A stretch of 64,000 nucleotides of DNA, from positions 42,337,952 to 42,401,951 of the forward strand of contig NC_088643.1 of the NCBI RefSeq assembly GCF_964019385.1. Direction: 5' to 3'. This stretch comes from Sycon ciliatum. Its lineage: Eukaryota > Porifera > Calcarea > Leucosolenida > Sycettidae. The position numbers were made by a program, and so were the translations under genes. Below, piece after piece: positions 1 through 33,569 of this stretch. Positions within the stretch are counted from its first letter, which is position 1. Every line of letters starts with the position of its first letter. Below the pieces are notes generated by a model. The model had not been told where the DNA came from, searched no databases, and saw only the letters and a program-made list of their open reading frames with translations.

Positions 1-210
1 AGCCAAAGCTGAAGCAATGAATGTTCCGGTTCCGCAACCCATCTTCTCCAGTACACACTCAAGCCACAGGGGCCTACAGACCCGTTGAATGAACGTTTTG
101 ACCCACACTCGTAGGGTATGGAAGTGCTAACGGACGAGTGATTTGCTTTCCACTTGCAAGTCTTACGCTAGCTGTGCGCTGCTGGCCATCATTGCTCTTG
201 ACTAATTTGA

Positions 211-560
211 CTTTCTTACATGACACGTGATCGTTGCCGGGGCCATGGCCAATAGGCGATCTTCCCGCCGCGGGCATAATCAGGCCATCAGGACCGTTTG
301 ACGTCATTTCGGGAGTTTCAGGACCGTTTGACGTCATTTCGGGAATGTTAGGACCGTTTGACGTCATTTCGGGGAATAATTTTTCGACCTTTGACCTTCC
401 CTAATATGTTGCTTCGCGATGTAAGAAATCAAATGAAGCACGCTCTGTCTGTCATAATGGCTGAATCTTGCCCTTGCCTGCAGCCCTCGGGCCTACGGCC
501 CTTGGGCTGCAGGCTCGGGCAAGATTCAGCCATCATGACCTCCTGAGCGTGCTTGATTAC
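211..560 (-). mobile_element. Foldback/MITE element, copy 1
   Basis: This 350-bp block is the inverted copy of the block at 4311-4671. Its right part (about 436-557) is a near-perfect hairpin bounded by AGCACGCTC and GAGCGTGCT, with a loop of a few bases inside a GGGCC..GGCCC stem tip. Its left part has three tandem copies of a unit of about 24 bp (about 290-375), each holding the palindrome TGACGTCA, the consensus CRE/bZIP site. No coding capacity is seen. It lies in an intron upstream of the first MBTPS1 exon in the window. Confidence 0.8.
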
Positions 561-599
561 CTACATCTTGCCCATTCGCCATTCGCCTCTTCCCAAGTT

Positions 600-1062
600 C
601 TCTTCTTTCACTATTACTACTGCATTGACTCTGGGCTCGAAATGGCTGACGATCTTCGGCTGACTGATGTGTTGCTGCGAGTGTTCTTTGACGTTAGTGA
701 GATATTCTTCTTCCCAGACTTTCCAGAATAGCTCTAAGTGTCTCTGTCCAGTTTTCCACTTGTCTCTGTCCAGTTTTCCACTTTACAAGTAGCTCTTCTC
801 TGGACGACACTTTACCGTAGTTATCCTGTACTGCTTCTGTTAGCTCTGGTAGTCCAAGTAATGTAGACTGGCGAAGAATGTTTGCTGGCGTTAAGACATG
901 GTTGTTTACATCATCATCGACGTATAGAAGTGGGCGAGTATTCAGGATAGCTTCAATCTCCTTCACGACAGTTTGGAGCTGCACTAATGTTAACATAGTT
1001 CTTCCTAGTGATTTCCGTATACACCGCTTAGCAAGTCCTACTAATCGTTCATAAAATCAAGT
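600..1062 (-). mobile_element. BEL/Pao LTR retrotransposon integrase fragment
   Basis: Read on the minus strand, this encodes the end of a BEL/Pao-type integrase: a YERLVGLAKRC segment, then a KSLGRT segment, then a block matching the family signature (EAILNTRPL, followed by LTPANIL). Frames are closed on both sides, and no LTRs or protease/RT domains adjoin, so it is a relic. It sits antisense to MBTPS1 in an upstream intron. A short direct duplication at about 745-783 lies near its downstream edge. Family assignment rests on motif recognition. Confidence 0.7.
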
Positions 1063-1339
1063 CATTGAACATAATAACAGCCAGATATACGGCTGTTTCA
1101 ACAACTTTTGCACTGCGAAATGTTCCTTTTTGCTTAATACAAGACACAATAAGACGACGTGGTATACCCGACCTTTGCTTGAGCTGCCACGTCTACATTC
1201 ACAGTATTCATAATGGAGATGTGGGAGGTCTAATTTGAATACAAATAGGTTCTTTGAGAGGCAGAACCTCCTACACGCCAAAGTTACTCGATTCTGTTTG
1301 GCATCTGATTAGCTGGCTGTGACTGTGGCGACGGCAGAG
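1063..1339. other. Intronic spacer between LTR-retrotransposon relics
   Basis: No supportable gene. Probably more degraded retrotransposon sequence, but no motif is recognisable. Confidence 0.4.
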
Positions 1340-1955
1340 TCACAGTGACTGCTTATGGTGCAGCATCAGGTACTGGAGTAGACGTAAGCATGGCTGAGTA
1401 GGAGGATGGTATGGGCGGAGGTAGCGACGGTTGCGCCAATATACACGTCCATTAGGGAGCTTCACGTAGTAGTCACGATGTTCACTGATAGCTATCACTA
1501 GACCATGGGATGACCAATGTTTGGTCTTCGGATGCTGGATGTCGACGTGCATGCCGATGGACAAACGGGAAAGTTCCCGGTGAGGCTGACTGGGTGCCGG
1601 GTCTGCAACTGGATTGACATCATCCATGTCTTTCCAGTGAGAGTCAAACTGGCTCCATTTGGCTAGAACAAAGAATGCAAGCGGGTGGCCATATAGCAAC
1701 TGAGCGGGACTCTTCCCAGAAGCACCAGGAGTGTTTTCGCCACTCAAGGAGGCCGCGCTGAAAAGCATCGGTGTCGAGATTACCACCATTGGTAGTTTTT
1801 TTCTAGCAGGTACTTCATTACCTTCGCGGCTGCTTCCGCATGTCCGTTCGACTGCGGGTAATGAGGGGACGACTTGATATGACTGATACACGACATATAA
1901 GTCTTATGTAGTTGGTTATAGGTAGCTTGTGAGCCATGTGATTTTTTCCCATGCG
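1340..1955 (-). mobile_element. Ty3/gypsy-type integrase C-terminal fragment (frameshifted)
   Basis: Two minus-strand frames together give a Ty3/gypsy integrase C-terminus. The upstream frame (about 1780-1920) has the core-end motif SSPHYPQSNGHAE. The next frame (down to 1340) has the GKSPAQLLYGHPL helix region and a chromodomain-like tail with WRNRRYLRP. A frameshift near 1800 separates them. Recognisable integrase sequence ends within about 50 bp of the splice acceptor of the MBTPS1 exon at 1959, so the insertion boundary sits close to that acceptor. Broken and non-autonomous. Confidence 0.75.
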
Positions 1956-1958
1956 CAG

Positions 1959-22960
<21,002 letters not shown>

Positions 22961-24015
22961 CACTGAGGACGGTAGATCACCAGCCATGTAGCCATCCTGT
23001 GGTGTACCATCCCCGTTGCCATCCATGACGGGAAAACCCCCTTGACTGAACATGAATATAGAAACTTGAATGGAAATCAAGCTCTCCGCAGCACTCATAT
23101 AATTTATTTGTTCCATCGTAAACCTTTTCACACCGCCAACCCAGTACAGAAAATAGTCGCTATGAATCATTTACGAAACACAATAGAGATCTAGGCAGGC
23201 TCGGAGAGTCCAGCAGCATACATTTGTCATATGTTTGTACCGATGTGTTTTGAGTTGTTTTAACGTACATTACAAGCAGGTTCTTGTGTTCTTTGTCCAT
23301 ATTTTGAGCAGGAAAAATGGTGATGCATTCTTGGCTACTTTTCCACAATAATTATTTTATTCTTTATCTGGTGTCAAGCTAACACTCCTTGCATACACTT
23401 TAAATACAGCATGTCTAGCAGCACGCCACTAGGTTTGGAAAGTCAAGCTCACATGAATATAGCTCATGCCATCGCGAAAAATATCGGAGGCCAAAAAACG
23501 CGTTCTGTCCGATTTTGTTCAAATTTTCAGGGTTGAAGCATCACGAGGGCAAGCTGTTAATCCCAAAATTTGGCTAGTGTGTAATGAATCCTTCCCTATC
23601 TGTCAAATCCTATAAGGATTTTTCTCAATTTTTGGGAAATGGTAGATCACACCTTACAAAGTAAAATATTTTCTTCAAAAACCTGTTGGAGTCTGCATTC
23701 TGTGTTTATCAGAGATGGTGTCTGCCAAGTTAGTTTCACCTGCAAGAGGGCTTTGCTTTTTCTGCCCTTTCGTGCAAAGGTGTCTGGAATTTTCAAAATC
23801 CTATAATTATAATAATTATAGGATTTGGCCTCTTCAAAAATTGGTTTTGTACTTCCCAGTTTCCCCTGCCAATAAAACCCCTAGTTGGCAATGTCCAAGC
23901 CTAGATATGGCCAATATGGAACTAACAAACAAATTCTATGCATCTATGGCTATAGAAGAAGCACCTCCTAAGCTAGTACCAAGAGTCCATAAACAAGAGC
24001 ATGCAACTGTGATCT
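22961..24015. other. 3' flank of MBTPS1 and gene-free DNA
   Basis: The 3' UTR should lie here; I see no canonical AATAAA in the first 500 bases. A perfect short hairpin (arms AAATCCTATAATTAT) sits at about 23796-23826. Nothing else is recognisable. Confidence 0.6.
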
Positions 24016-24019
24016 CTTT

Positions 24020-24292
24020 TCTATGGGCCAGATGCGCGGCGCGCTGCCTTCATTACATCATTCAGCTGCAGTCCGCGCACTGCGGAAAATCAAACACCGC
24101 ACTTTCCCTCCAGTTTGAAATGAACTTTCGTACGGAACTGGAGTTCACGCGCCAGAATTCAGAGATTTTGTAGGTACTGGAACGAATCGAGCAAAAACAG
24201 ATGGGCTCGTGCGAGAAATTGAGAGTTTGGATGCATGCTTTCAGAGCGTGATGAAGGCAAGTTACGTAATGAAGGCAGCGCACTGACCCATA
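24020..24292. mobile_element. Possible MITE, inverted termini
   Basis: GCGCGCTGCCTTCATTAC on the left and GTAATGAAGGCAGCGCAC on the right form an inverted pair about 250 bp apart. The interior is unremarkable. Confidence 0.45.
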
Positions 24293-25416
24293 ACCACAGT
24301 CGCATACTCTTGTTTATCCACTCTTGCCAGTACCCCAAGAGTATTCCCTACTAATACGGCTGTGTAGATACTCGAACACAACTGATTTAGTAAATGCCCC
24401 ATACATGTAGTGTCTTAAGTTCGTAATATTGATCTGCGAACACTTTACAACACGACGTCAATGCTAGAATGGTGCTAATATTCATCTATTCCACTCCTAG
24501 TCTATTTCTCCCATTTACAATTGCAATTCATCAGCAATAATTGCACACAGAGACCTTTCCTGGGGGTCTTAGCCATTGGGTAACCTCTATTCATTCATTT
24601 TAAAGAAAGAGATGCATTGTAGGAAAGATCGAAATGCATCTTCAATAAAATTGCTTCCGCTTCGGCCATTTTCGTGAAACACGCACACACCCATACGTTC
24701 ACATGTATGTCGCGAAATAGGAGAAAACCTACTTTTATAAACAGGAGTTCGCTTTTTGTTTGTTTCTAAGAGGCAGGATTGTACTAAACTATGATATAAG
24801 TGCATTTCAAATCTTTTTCTGGAATTCAGCACCACTATAATCACACACTGTTGAGGCAAATACACTGGAATCAATTACGAGTGGCGATCATTTTTTTTCG
24901 CATATTTCTTCAAACAGTGGATAAACGAGTCCAATTACCTAACATAATTTTGACATAACTTTATGATATTGATGTAGTGCGATGCATACATGCATAGCAA
25001 GAAAACTCAATCATTTTCGGGCGAATTTGCAAAGTTTAAATTTCAAAGCATTTCGGACCCATATCGAATCGGGGTTCGGAATACCTGCTTCGTCTCCTGT
25101 ACTTTCAACCAGTGTGTTTTTTGCTTATAAAACTACCCTTATGTTCTGACATGGGAACTACTGACATGATTGCAAGAAGCAACAGATGACGGTTGGAAGC
25201 ATCTTATTGTCCTCAATGTAAACATGTCACTTTCTTAGAGAACGCCTTGTTTGGGCTACTTCGAGGGGCCATAACCCCTCCAAAGTGCCCAAATAAAATA
25301 TTATATTGATACTCATTCTGGACACCCATATGCATAGCATCATGAGCTACCTTACATTTTATGAGCGATGAAACCCATAGGACTGCCAGTTATGGAAGAA
25401 AATACCTGTGCTGGTA
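24293..25416. other. Gene-free stretch
   Basis: AT-rich; no coding, RNA or repeat signal that I can support. Confidence 0.5.
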
Positions 25417-26203
25417 CAGGTCGTCCCCCGTTAATACGAGTCCGGTTAGTATACATAAACCCCGTTAGTACATAAGAAATCTCAAGTCCCGGACGAAACG
25501 TGGTCACAACCATACAAATGTTGTCGGTTAGTACATAATTCGCTAGTACATAACCCCCCGTTAGTACAATCATAACATTTCCTCCGGACCCGCATGTCAC
25601 CTACCTCAAGAGTACATAATTTGTTGGTCTTTTGGACTTCCAGTGGAGGCACACCGTGTTTCAATTTCTTCTTGTGGACGCAATTAGCTCAGAATTAATC
25701 AGAGCGCACCTCACAAACCGACAACGCTCTGTTTTTTCCCGAGTGATTGCGCGGGTGCGGCTGGGCATGCATTATGTAAACTGTAGAATCTGCGCTGACT
25801 GTGACCGTTGTAACATAATTTTTATGTTATTCTTGATTCCCGAAAAGTGTTATGTATTAAATTAATGGGGTTTATGTACTAAACGAAAGTCTGCATAACT
25901 TGGTTGTATACCAAAAATGTTCACGTTTTTCAACTTTTCTGAGCGTTTCTTGCTACCGTGACTACAATATAGGGAGCGAGATATTCTTGATTCCCTCGAT
26001 ATAATTATCTCGCTCCCTAGGCACGGTAGCAAGTGACTCAGGAAAGTTGAAAAACGTGAAAAATGTTGGTATACAACCAAGTTATGCAGACTTTCGTTTA
26101 GTACATAAACCCTGTTAATAGTCTTAATACATAACATTTGTCAAGTCCCAGAGATTAACATTTGTCAAGTCCAAGAGATTATGTATTAACGAGGGACGAG
26201 CTG
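25417..26203. mobile_element. Tc1/mariner (pogo/Tigger-like) MITE with internal long hairpin
   Basis: Termini CAGGTCGTCCCCCGTTAAT and, inverted, CAGCTCGTCCCTCGTTAAT, both next to TA. Inside, about 25866-26111 folds back on itself with arms of roughly 110 bp. Motifs such as GTTAGTACATAA recur near the left end. Non-coding. Confidence 0.78.
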
Positions 26204-26389
26204 TAGTATGTTGAGTGGAGACACAGTCATTACGCCGAAATACTTCAAAGTACATTTGCTAAAAACTCATACATTTGAAACGGTTTTTGCACTGCCAGAG
26301 GGGCATGCAAGCAGTGTCCGGAATGAGAACAACAATTTCACGGTTCGCGTGAGACTCGGCTAGAAACCGAGTTTTCCGCATCCGTAGGA

Positions 26390-26545
26390 ACGCCACCACC
26401 CTTCAAGGAGCAAGACGCAGATGCAGCTCCTAAGCGGTGGGAGGTGAGTAGATCAGCTCACCACTGAGCAAGGGTCAAAGACCGAAAATCCCATTCACTG
26501 CATCCATGTTTTCCTCGTGCCAGGCCACGAGTTCCCAATTAACTG
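26390..26545. repeat. Dispersed repeat related to 14560-14745
   Basis: Shares the ordered blocks listed for the 14.6 kb copy, with moderate divergence. Low confidence as a SINE-like family. Confidence 0.35.
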
Positions 26546-27351
26546 TGTGGAATGCGAAAATCAATAATAATTGGTATCACCAGTTGCACACTTTGATAAG
26601 ATTTTGTTTTTAGTTGCCCTAAACATGACGTTCTTTCAGAAAGCTGAGGTCTACACTTTTGGCAATACAAGCTAAAGGTTGCTTGCAAAGATTGTAGATA
26701 CGACGAGGACCAGAGTTTCCAATGGAATGAGGCTATTGTCATGAAAGTGGAGTGCAAAATCTCACGCTCTGGGTCCGCACTTACCATGGACTGTTGCCAT
26801 GGACTGTTGCCATGGAGTCTCATAGTGTGCCTGTTGTAGGATAGCCTCTGATTTGTGTCACACACGGGCAACAGTTTAGGTCACGTTTTTGGCGAATATT
26901 AGAACACAGGACACGCAGCATGTTTGTGTATGATGGTCAGATCAGTAGGACTGGCGCCTCTGCAAGCTATCACGCCCACTTGTTGCCGGGCGTCCTGCCT
27001 TTCACGGGAGGGCCAAGGTGGCTATCTCAAATGGCTGAGTGGGTCACCTTTAAAAAATTTAGCGCACGACGGCCGGGGTATTCAACAGTGACAACAGTCG
27101 AGGAATACATGTGTCCAACAACTTCCATTGGCTTGTCTTTGCTGCTGGTAACCTTTGGCATACACCCATGCAGCTCTTGTTTTGATAGAACTGTCTCACG
27201 CTGATATCACACTGATGCCAAGGAGCATTCTAGGAAGGAGAAGTTGATGTGACACGAGATTTGAATCGAAAGTGTTTCAATACAATCATCTCAGGTCTGT
27301 GGGGATTGCTGCCCTATCAAAAATTCGATAATAATAATGATATTAAAATAA
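26546..27351. other. Gene-free stretch
   Basis: A tandem duplicate of CCATGGACTGTTG at about 26785-26812 is the only structure noticed. Confidence 0.45.
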
Positions 27352-27548
27352 CAGGGGCATTGGAAGGTATTTTAGTGTGGTACGGCCAGCCATCTGAAGT
27401 ACAATTTACTCGTGGGGGAGTGGTGGCTGAGCAGAACATTTTGGAAATTTAGATCCCAGATCAGTGTATTGTATTGTGTCACAGGGTACCTGGGGCAAAA
27501 AGGGGTACGGTCAATACCGTAGTGACCATACCGTGTCCGACGCCCCTG
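27352..27548 (+). mobile_element. MITE with CAGGGGC termini, copy B, 5-bp TSD
   Basis: Same family and orientation as 3153-3351, flanked by AATAA on both sides (27347-27351, 27549-27553). Two copies with independent 5-bp duplications fix the element ends exactly. Confidence 0.85.
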
Positions 27549-27710
27549 AATAATATTCATATTGCCATTGATGCAGTCGATACAAGTGACGTTCGACACA
27601 TGGAACATTTGGAGAACTAGTGCCAATAGCTTGCCCATGCATGTGTTTTTACAGGGCTGTGAGTGCACATTACCTGGCGTAAACCGTTACTTTCTTACAC
27701 TGCTACATAA

Positions 27711-28008
27711 TACGGAGGATTAGGAAGACGAAATTCGCGTTCGCGTTCGCTCTCCAAGGAAAGTCGAACTCAGTGACGGAATTCGCGTTATGAGAAGGAT
27801 TAGCAAACAGAATTCGCACATGCATGACGTTGACACGACGTACATTGTGTACAGACAGTAGAGCGTGGTAAATTTATGACTGCCCTGACACGAATCCGCG
27901 ATTCGTGTTCCGACTACTTTTCCGAACGAAAAATGCGAAAGTTCGCAATCCAGTTCGCGAACTGAAAAATGTTTGCGAACGCGAATTTCGTCTTGCTAAT
28001 CCTCCGTA
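27711..28008. mobile_element. MITE with CGGAGGATTAG termini
   Basis: The left CGGAGGATTAGGAAGACGAA and the right CTAATCCTCCG-side sequence are inverted repeats over about 35 bp, including the GAAATTCGCGTTCGC block. The flanking TAATA on both sides could be a 5-bp TSD. Related GTTCGCGAA-rich sequence occurs near 16905 and 15340. Confidence 0.72.
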
Positions 28009-28836
28009 ATAGTACAATACACATACTTTCACAGGCGCGTGCGCCGGTGCCCTTCAAGGGGGTGTTCCGGGGGGGCCTCCCCCGTGAAAAATTTCAAAAA
28101 TGAAGCAAAATCCTGCATTTTGAGCGAAAAAAAGGGGGGTTCCGGGCACCCAGGAACCCATACGGCGCACGCGCCTGCTTTCATGCAGCCTCAGAACTTG
28201 CCCAGTTCGGGATGACATTTGGTACCTTTGGTACCTTTGGACTCGAGGCCACTGACCAGGCCTGATTCTTGGTAAGGTCACTAGTAGTGACTCACTACAG
28301 ACTCTACCTCAGCCGTTTATAACAGCAATCATGTATTGACACCTTCAGTATGGTCCCTGAAACGGTAGAGAATTTGAAACTGATGTACATGACTGTACTT
28401 CCACGTTACGTAAACAACCCGTACCTCAGGAGTATGGCGGCAGTGCTTGATGCGGACGCCTCTACCGTCGACTCGACATTGTACATCCTCTCAAACCAGT
28501 GCAATGCATGCGAATCATCATGATTACGCAATGGCATCCATCCTCAAGTTCTTGCGGACCATGCAACAACTATTACTAACCTGAACAAGAATGAGGAGAG
28601 ACAGGAGAGAGAGCGCATGGGAATGTTCAAATAGCAGAAAGCAAAGACACACACAGTATTATCGTTTTCTATCCGTCGGAGTTACAAGTGAGGGACATAG
28701 GCAGGCAGGTGTGACGAACACTATGGCACAGTCACAGTAGTTCCTTCTGACTTCCAGTGAAACGACGTGTCTTCTACAACACTTCAAGTGTAACAGCGTA
28801 CACTCAGACTGTACTCACCGAGTGGGGAGAATGAGA
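28009..28836. other. Gene-free stretch
   Basis: No supportable gene or element. GGTACCTTT is duplicated at about 28221. Confidence 0.45.
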
Positions 28837-29154
28837 AACACGATAGCGCGATATCGGAGCAATCCGGGCAACATGTTGCAACACAATAGCGGCTATCCGA
28901 GCAACAGCACCAAACCGGCGCAGCCATTCGGGAAACAACGCCAATGGCAGTAGTAGTGGCCTTCCAGTTTTGTGCATGGCCTCCTACGGAAGTGCACCGT
29001 GACAACTGAGTGCTTTGCTGGTTGCTGCAACTATCTTGCTGCATTGGCGTTGTTTTCCGAATGGTTGCGCCGGCTTGGTGCTGTTGCTCGGATAGCCGCT
29101 ATTGTGTTGCAACATGTTGCCCGGAATGCTCCGATATCGCGCTATCGTGATGTT
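28837..29154. mobile_element. Long hairpin foldback element
   Basis: Arms of about 115 bp: GATAGCGCGATATCGGAGC on the left is mirrored by the right end, with few mismatches, around a loop of roughly 90 bp. Non-coding. Confidence 0.75.
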
Positions 29155-29959
29155 TTAGTACTAGAAGCTGTTCTTGCTTTGCATGGCCTGGTTTGGACAG
29201 TTTGGCGGTTTCACTGATACTTGACTAGAGTGTAGTGAGTAAGTCCATGGTAGTCCGTGGTGCTAAATTTTCGTGTGAACGCGGATGGTGTGATGCGGGG
29301 ACTGTGTGATTATGTCTTCATGACCATGAGTCACTCCTGTCGTCCTGGGCATGAGAATGGCGGTGGGGGTGCACTATGCATGCTCTCGTACAGCTAGCTA
29401 CTAATAGTATGTGATCATGGTGATGGACGCAGGACTGAGGTCAACTCGCAACCAGGGGGGGGGGGGGGGGGGCGGAGGAGTCGTCACAATATACCATGGT
29501 ATACAATCATGTAAAAGTAATAGTATTGTGTTGCGAACACGCTCCACAGACATTTTCACAGCTTTCTCCATGCCCGGGCCAGCGGGGTTTCACTGTGTGA
29601 CGACGGAGACCTGGTAGACTCCCTGGTGACAAACATACAGTAACATTATAATTATTTGCAGATGCAAAGGAAAAACACTTTTTCACACAGGTATACAATG
29701 CAATTTGAGCACCTGCTTTTTTGGTTTTGAGAACAAGACTAGGAAAAGACTCGTTTAGCAATAAGTAAACGGCATATGTTCAGAACGTACGTAACAATGG
29801 ATAGAATACGGTAATTAATCGAATACCGTCAAACACTCCTATAATAAAGCAGTGGAAATAAACAATTGAATAAACATTGAATAGGATTTCCGTATCAGCG
29901 TGTTTTGTAACTTCAAATATGCTCCAAGACAAATGTCCGTCAAGGGGCCACAGCATGGT
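29155..29959. other. Gene-free stretch with an 18-base G run
   Basis: Holds a G homopolymer at about 29455-29472; otherwise nothing recognised. Confidence 0.5.
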
Positions 29960-30720
29960 GAAAGCGGATGAGTGCAAACTCAACCTACATCTGATCCATG
30001 CCAATCTGTGATGCGACCCAAACTTCTCAGCATTTATCAACAACCCAATCCGCTCATGGAAAGCAGAGACTGCCCGGCCTCCAGTGATGCTGAGACCAAG
30101 GGGACCAAACAGGTCGGATGTTGGGCCACGTTCCTCCGTGGTAGTCACCGGCACGTCTCTCACTCGTGCAGTCACGTTGTGTATGAACCGAGTCATGATA
30201 GCGGCCTGGAGTGAGCCAAGCATGAGGGCTGACCATGGACCCGGAACTTCAAATAAAACTTACTCATAGTTACCGACTGGCGGCTGCCCCCGCACACCCC
30301 ACTCGCAGCAATTAACTTCCGGCCATGAATGTGACTTCCCCATGCTGTTCAGGCTATCATCGGGGAGATGTGGCAGAGCCCACCCATATAGCGGCGAGGA
30401 CAGCAGGATCACGTGACCGGCGAAAGACGCCCTTGTGGAAGCATATCCATTGCACTTCGAGTGCATGAAGGGCAGGTGAGCTGATGCCGCACCTTTCCCC
30501 CATGATGATGTGTCTTGAAATGGTTTGCAGGCTCCATTCCATCAGACCAACCGCTTGGGCCAGGCCTCCGGCTGCCCGGCGTCTGCCTTCCCTCCACCTG
30601 ACCGTGCGAAGTCTCTCCGACGTGATGTTGACGACTCTTCAAGTGTTTCTGCTGCCTGACCAGTCAATTGCGGATCATCTACTGGCGCACGGGCCGGGCT
30701 TACCGGCCCAATATTGATTG
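29960..30720 (-). mobile_element. Degraded retroelement C-terminal endonuclease-type fragment
   Basis: A minus-strand frame (about 30220-29975) aligns by eye with the C-terminus of the ORF at 62962-63999: an F.PL..S..G pattern, then a segment ending LLINAEKFG, then AWIRCRLS. Upstream, in shifted frames (about 30540-30400), a remnant of the preceding zinc-knuckle region (ALHALEVQWICFHKG) can be made out. Several frameshifts; a relic of the same retroelement class. Confidence 0.6.
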
Positions 30721-31550
30721 TCTTGCCTTGGTGACTCTACTGTGGAGGGACCAAAATACAAAATAGCCTGAACAGCCCAGTACTGAGTACATGTACACAA
30801 TCCGATTGTGCATCATCCGAGTCCGGCCGCAGGATTGCCTTGATCAGTGCTGTATTTAGGCCCCGGCAGATACACTCAGTGTACATGTAATCGGCTAGCA
30901 TGTTTAGCGCTTCAAGTTCTGGAAATTAGCACTGAACATTGCCGCGGCTAGCCGTGATAATCCGGCAAGTTTTGCAGAAAACTACAAGCATATTCTTGAG
31001 AAAACTAGCATATCGTCTTGTGAAAACTAGCATCATATGATAGCAAAATCATGGGATTTTCGTGAGACTGATTCACAATGCCCTCGCGACTACTGCATGT
31101 ACTACCGAGCCTTTGCCTGCTGAGTACTAACAAGAGTACATGCCGCAAAGTTTGAACTCGGGTAATAAATCTAATAATAACTTGAATTCTGTGCTGCTTG
31201 TATGCTGTTATCAATGAATCTGCAACATTAGTAATCTATACTATGCCGGGCCACTATTTCCATTTTTCTGAAGCCGCTGAATTCAAGCACTTTATCAGTG
31301 CTATCAAGAGTATAAACGGCCTGGGGGGGGGGGGGGGGGGGTATAATTATGTTATACAATGCTAAGTTTTGGACTGAGCTGCAGTGCAAGCATATGGCCG
31401 GGAAAGCAAAGTCCATCACAAGCCCCCGCCGGGCCCGGGCCTACCGGTACCTGTATTCACCAGGCCAGGGAGTGGCAAATAAGACTCCCTAGCCCAGCCC
31501 TGGTCATTCATTGTTCACAAGATCCAGTCCGAGTGTACATGTCACGTACT
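30721..31550. other. Gene-free stretch with a 19-base G run
   Basis: G homopolymer at about 31323-31341. No gene seen. Confidence 0.5.
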
Positions 31551-31610
31551 GTAAGACATGTTATTATAACGAGTCGCACATTTAACGATTGTCCAAAATT
31601 CATAAGAAGA

Positions 31611-32324
31611 TATGAAGAGCTTGAGAACAAAACACGGTATATCCATTTTGGCACTTTTCGGGTAAAGTCAAAATTTTGTTCTGACATTGTCTTACATCCC
31701 ATCCCAATGGAAATTTGGATTTAGTACCAGAAGGAATACTGGACCCCAAACACCATGTCATCAAAAATCCACACCTCTCAGATTTTGATATTTTTTGAAT
31801 TTTTCACCTTCTTTTTGGCAAAACGCAGTATATCCGGGTGAGAATATAGGCACAAGACGCCCTCTCCCAGCAGGAGACAAAACAACTGGCTCACTCATAC
31901 CATCTAATGTCACCTCCGCCACGCTGATGTCTAAGACAAGAGCTTTGACAGCGTCAGGAAGAAGAGAAAGCTAATTTGACAGCCATAAGTCGAGTCAAGC
32001 GCTCGTTCAAAAAAATAATTCGAACTAGTTTGAAAAAATGACAAAAAGCAGTGTTCTGCGCGTTCTGAACACCACGCGCGCTGCCCACGACTGTATAACT
32101 ATGACAACTGGCGTATACTGCGTTTTGAAAAAAAATCCTAGCCGGATATACAGCGTTTTGCTCTGAAAGCGACTGTTTGAATGGGGTTTTCTGTAGGATG
32201 TACTGCGTTTTCGCCAAAAATGACCTCGCCATCAAATTCAGCTCGATGTGATCTTTCAGTTGGGTCAAAAATCTCGATTTTGAAGATTTGGCGCATACAG
32301 CGTTTTGTTCTCAAGCTCTTCATA
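31611..32324. mobile_element. Foldback element with internal GTATATCC subrepeats
   Basis: TATGAAGAGCTTGAGAACAA on the left is mirrored by the right end at about 32305-32324. The interior carries about six copies, in both orientations, of an AAAACGC-GTATATCCGG-like motif (near 31626, 31818, 32118, 32140, 32195, 32293). Confidence 0.65.
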
Positions 32325-33470
32325 TGTTAACGATCTTGCAGTATTCTGCCATATGCACACACAGCATATATAGTCCGTGAGCCAAATCTCAGAATCGGCT
32401 GTTTTAGCATCGACCGTTGCACCCAGAGAGGGACAAATCATCCTTCAGCACACCGCTTCAGGATGGTATCCTGAAGTGATTTCCACTTGTTGGACAATTC
32501 GAAACTGATCCAGGGAGGTCACAGAAGACGCCAAACATCCAACTTTGCTCTCTGACAGCAGCGGCCATTTTCGCCTTCTTCACTTGATTTTTTTGCGCTT
32601 GTTCACGGATTCTCATTTTTTGAAGCCATGAGCAGATTCCACGAGTGCACATAACGCGGAAACCAGTGCACAAAACTAGATTTGAATTTTTTTTACCGCT
32701 GAGAATTATCAATCCGGATCATGCATGCAAACTGCAGCAAAGTTACAATGCATTCGTTCAGAACTAAACTGACTTCAAAGAATGTCCTAAATACCTCTCG
32801 AGATATTTGTTCACCACTTCCTAGGCGTAGAAGACTGTAGTGAGTAACCTTCTGGAGCGAATGGCGGACTCTGCCCCGACCATGAACTTCTTTTCATCCT
32901 GTTCAAGGTCAAATATTACTCAGTTTGCGTTGAAGAATAACAATTACATTCGTGAATGGCTGAACTGAGAATACCCTAATGATTTCTCTTGGATTTCGTA
33001 TCCCAAGTTCCTCTACTTGGCTGGATAAATCGCCTCTTGACTTCATCATACTGGAATTGGACTTGTAGATAATAGCGAGCAATGAATTGGTGAGTGAAGT
33101 ATATTTATAATAACCACTCCATTACTGAATACATGTACGTAGAATACTCCAGTATAGAATGATATGAACACTGAAGCTAATGTGACATTACGGTAGTACA
33201 AAAGGAAGTACGTCACCACTGTTGTAAATGCACGCGCTGATCCTATCCAACCTGACAGCCAATGCAAGAGGTTGGAATTGGCTATTGATTGCCTAACACA
33301 CTCATACAGTACCAAAAACTATCTGTCATTGCTCATTTTCCACTCAACATAACATTAACACAGTTGGAAATCGCCAGCTAGGTGCACATCTTGGCACATA
33401 ATGTGTGCTATCGCAGTCCACCGCAGTACACAGTAATACACAGATAACTACCGATATAAGATGATGCCAC
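32325..33470. other. Gene-free stretch
   Basis: No convincing gene or repeat recognised between the foldback and the AC-rich array. Confidence 0.45.
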
Positions 33471-33474
33471 ATAC

Positions 33475-33515
33475 ATACATACACGCATACGCGCGCACCC
33501 ACACGCGTGCGCATG

Positions 33516-33569
<54 letters not shown>

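Noticed and set aside
1-1958. Upstream MBTPS1 exons (prodomain, catalytic Asp)
   Set aside because: Looked for the DTG-type Asp motif and prodomain similarity in plus-strand frames; none found, only retroelement and foldback sequence, so these exons should be upstream of the window.
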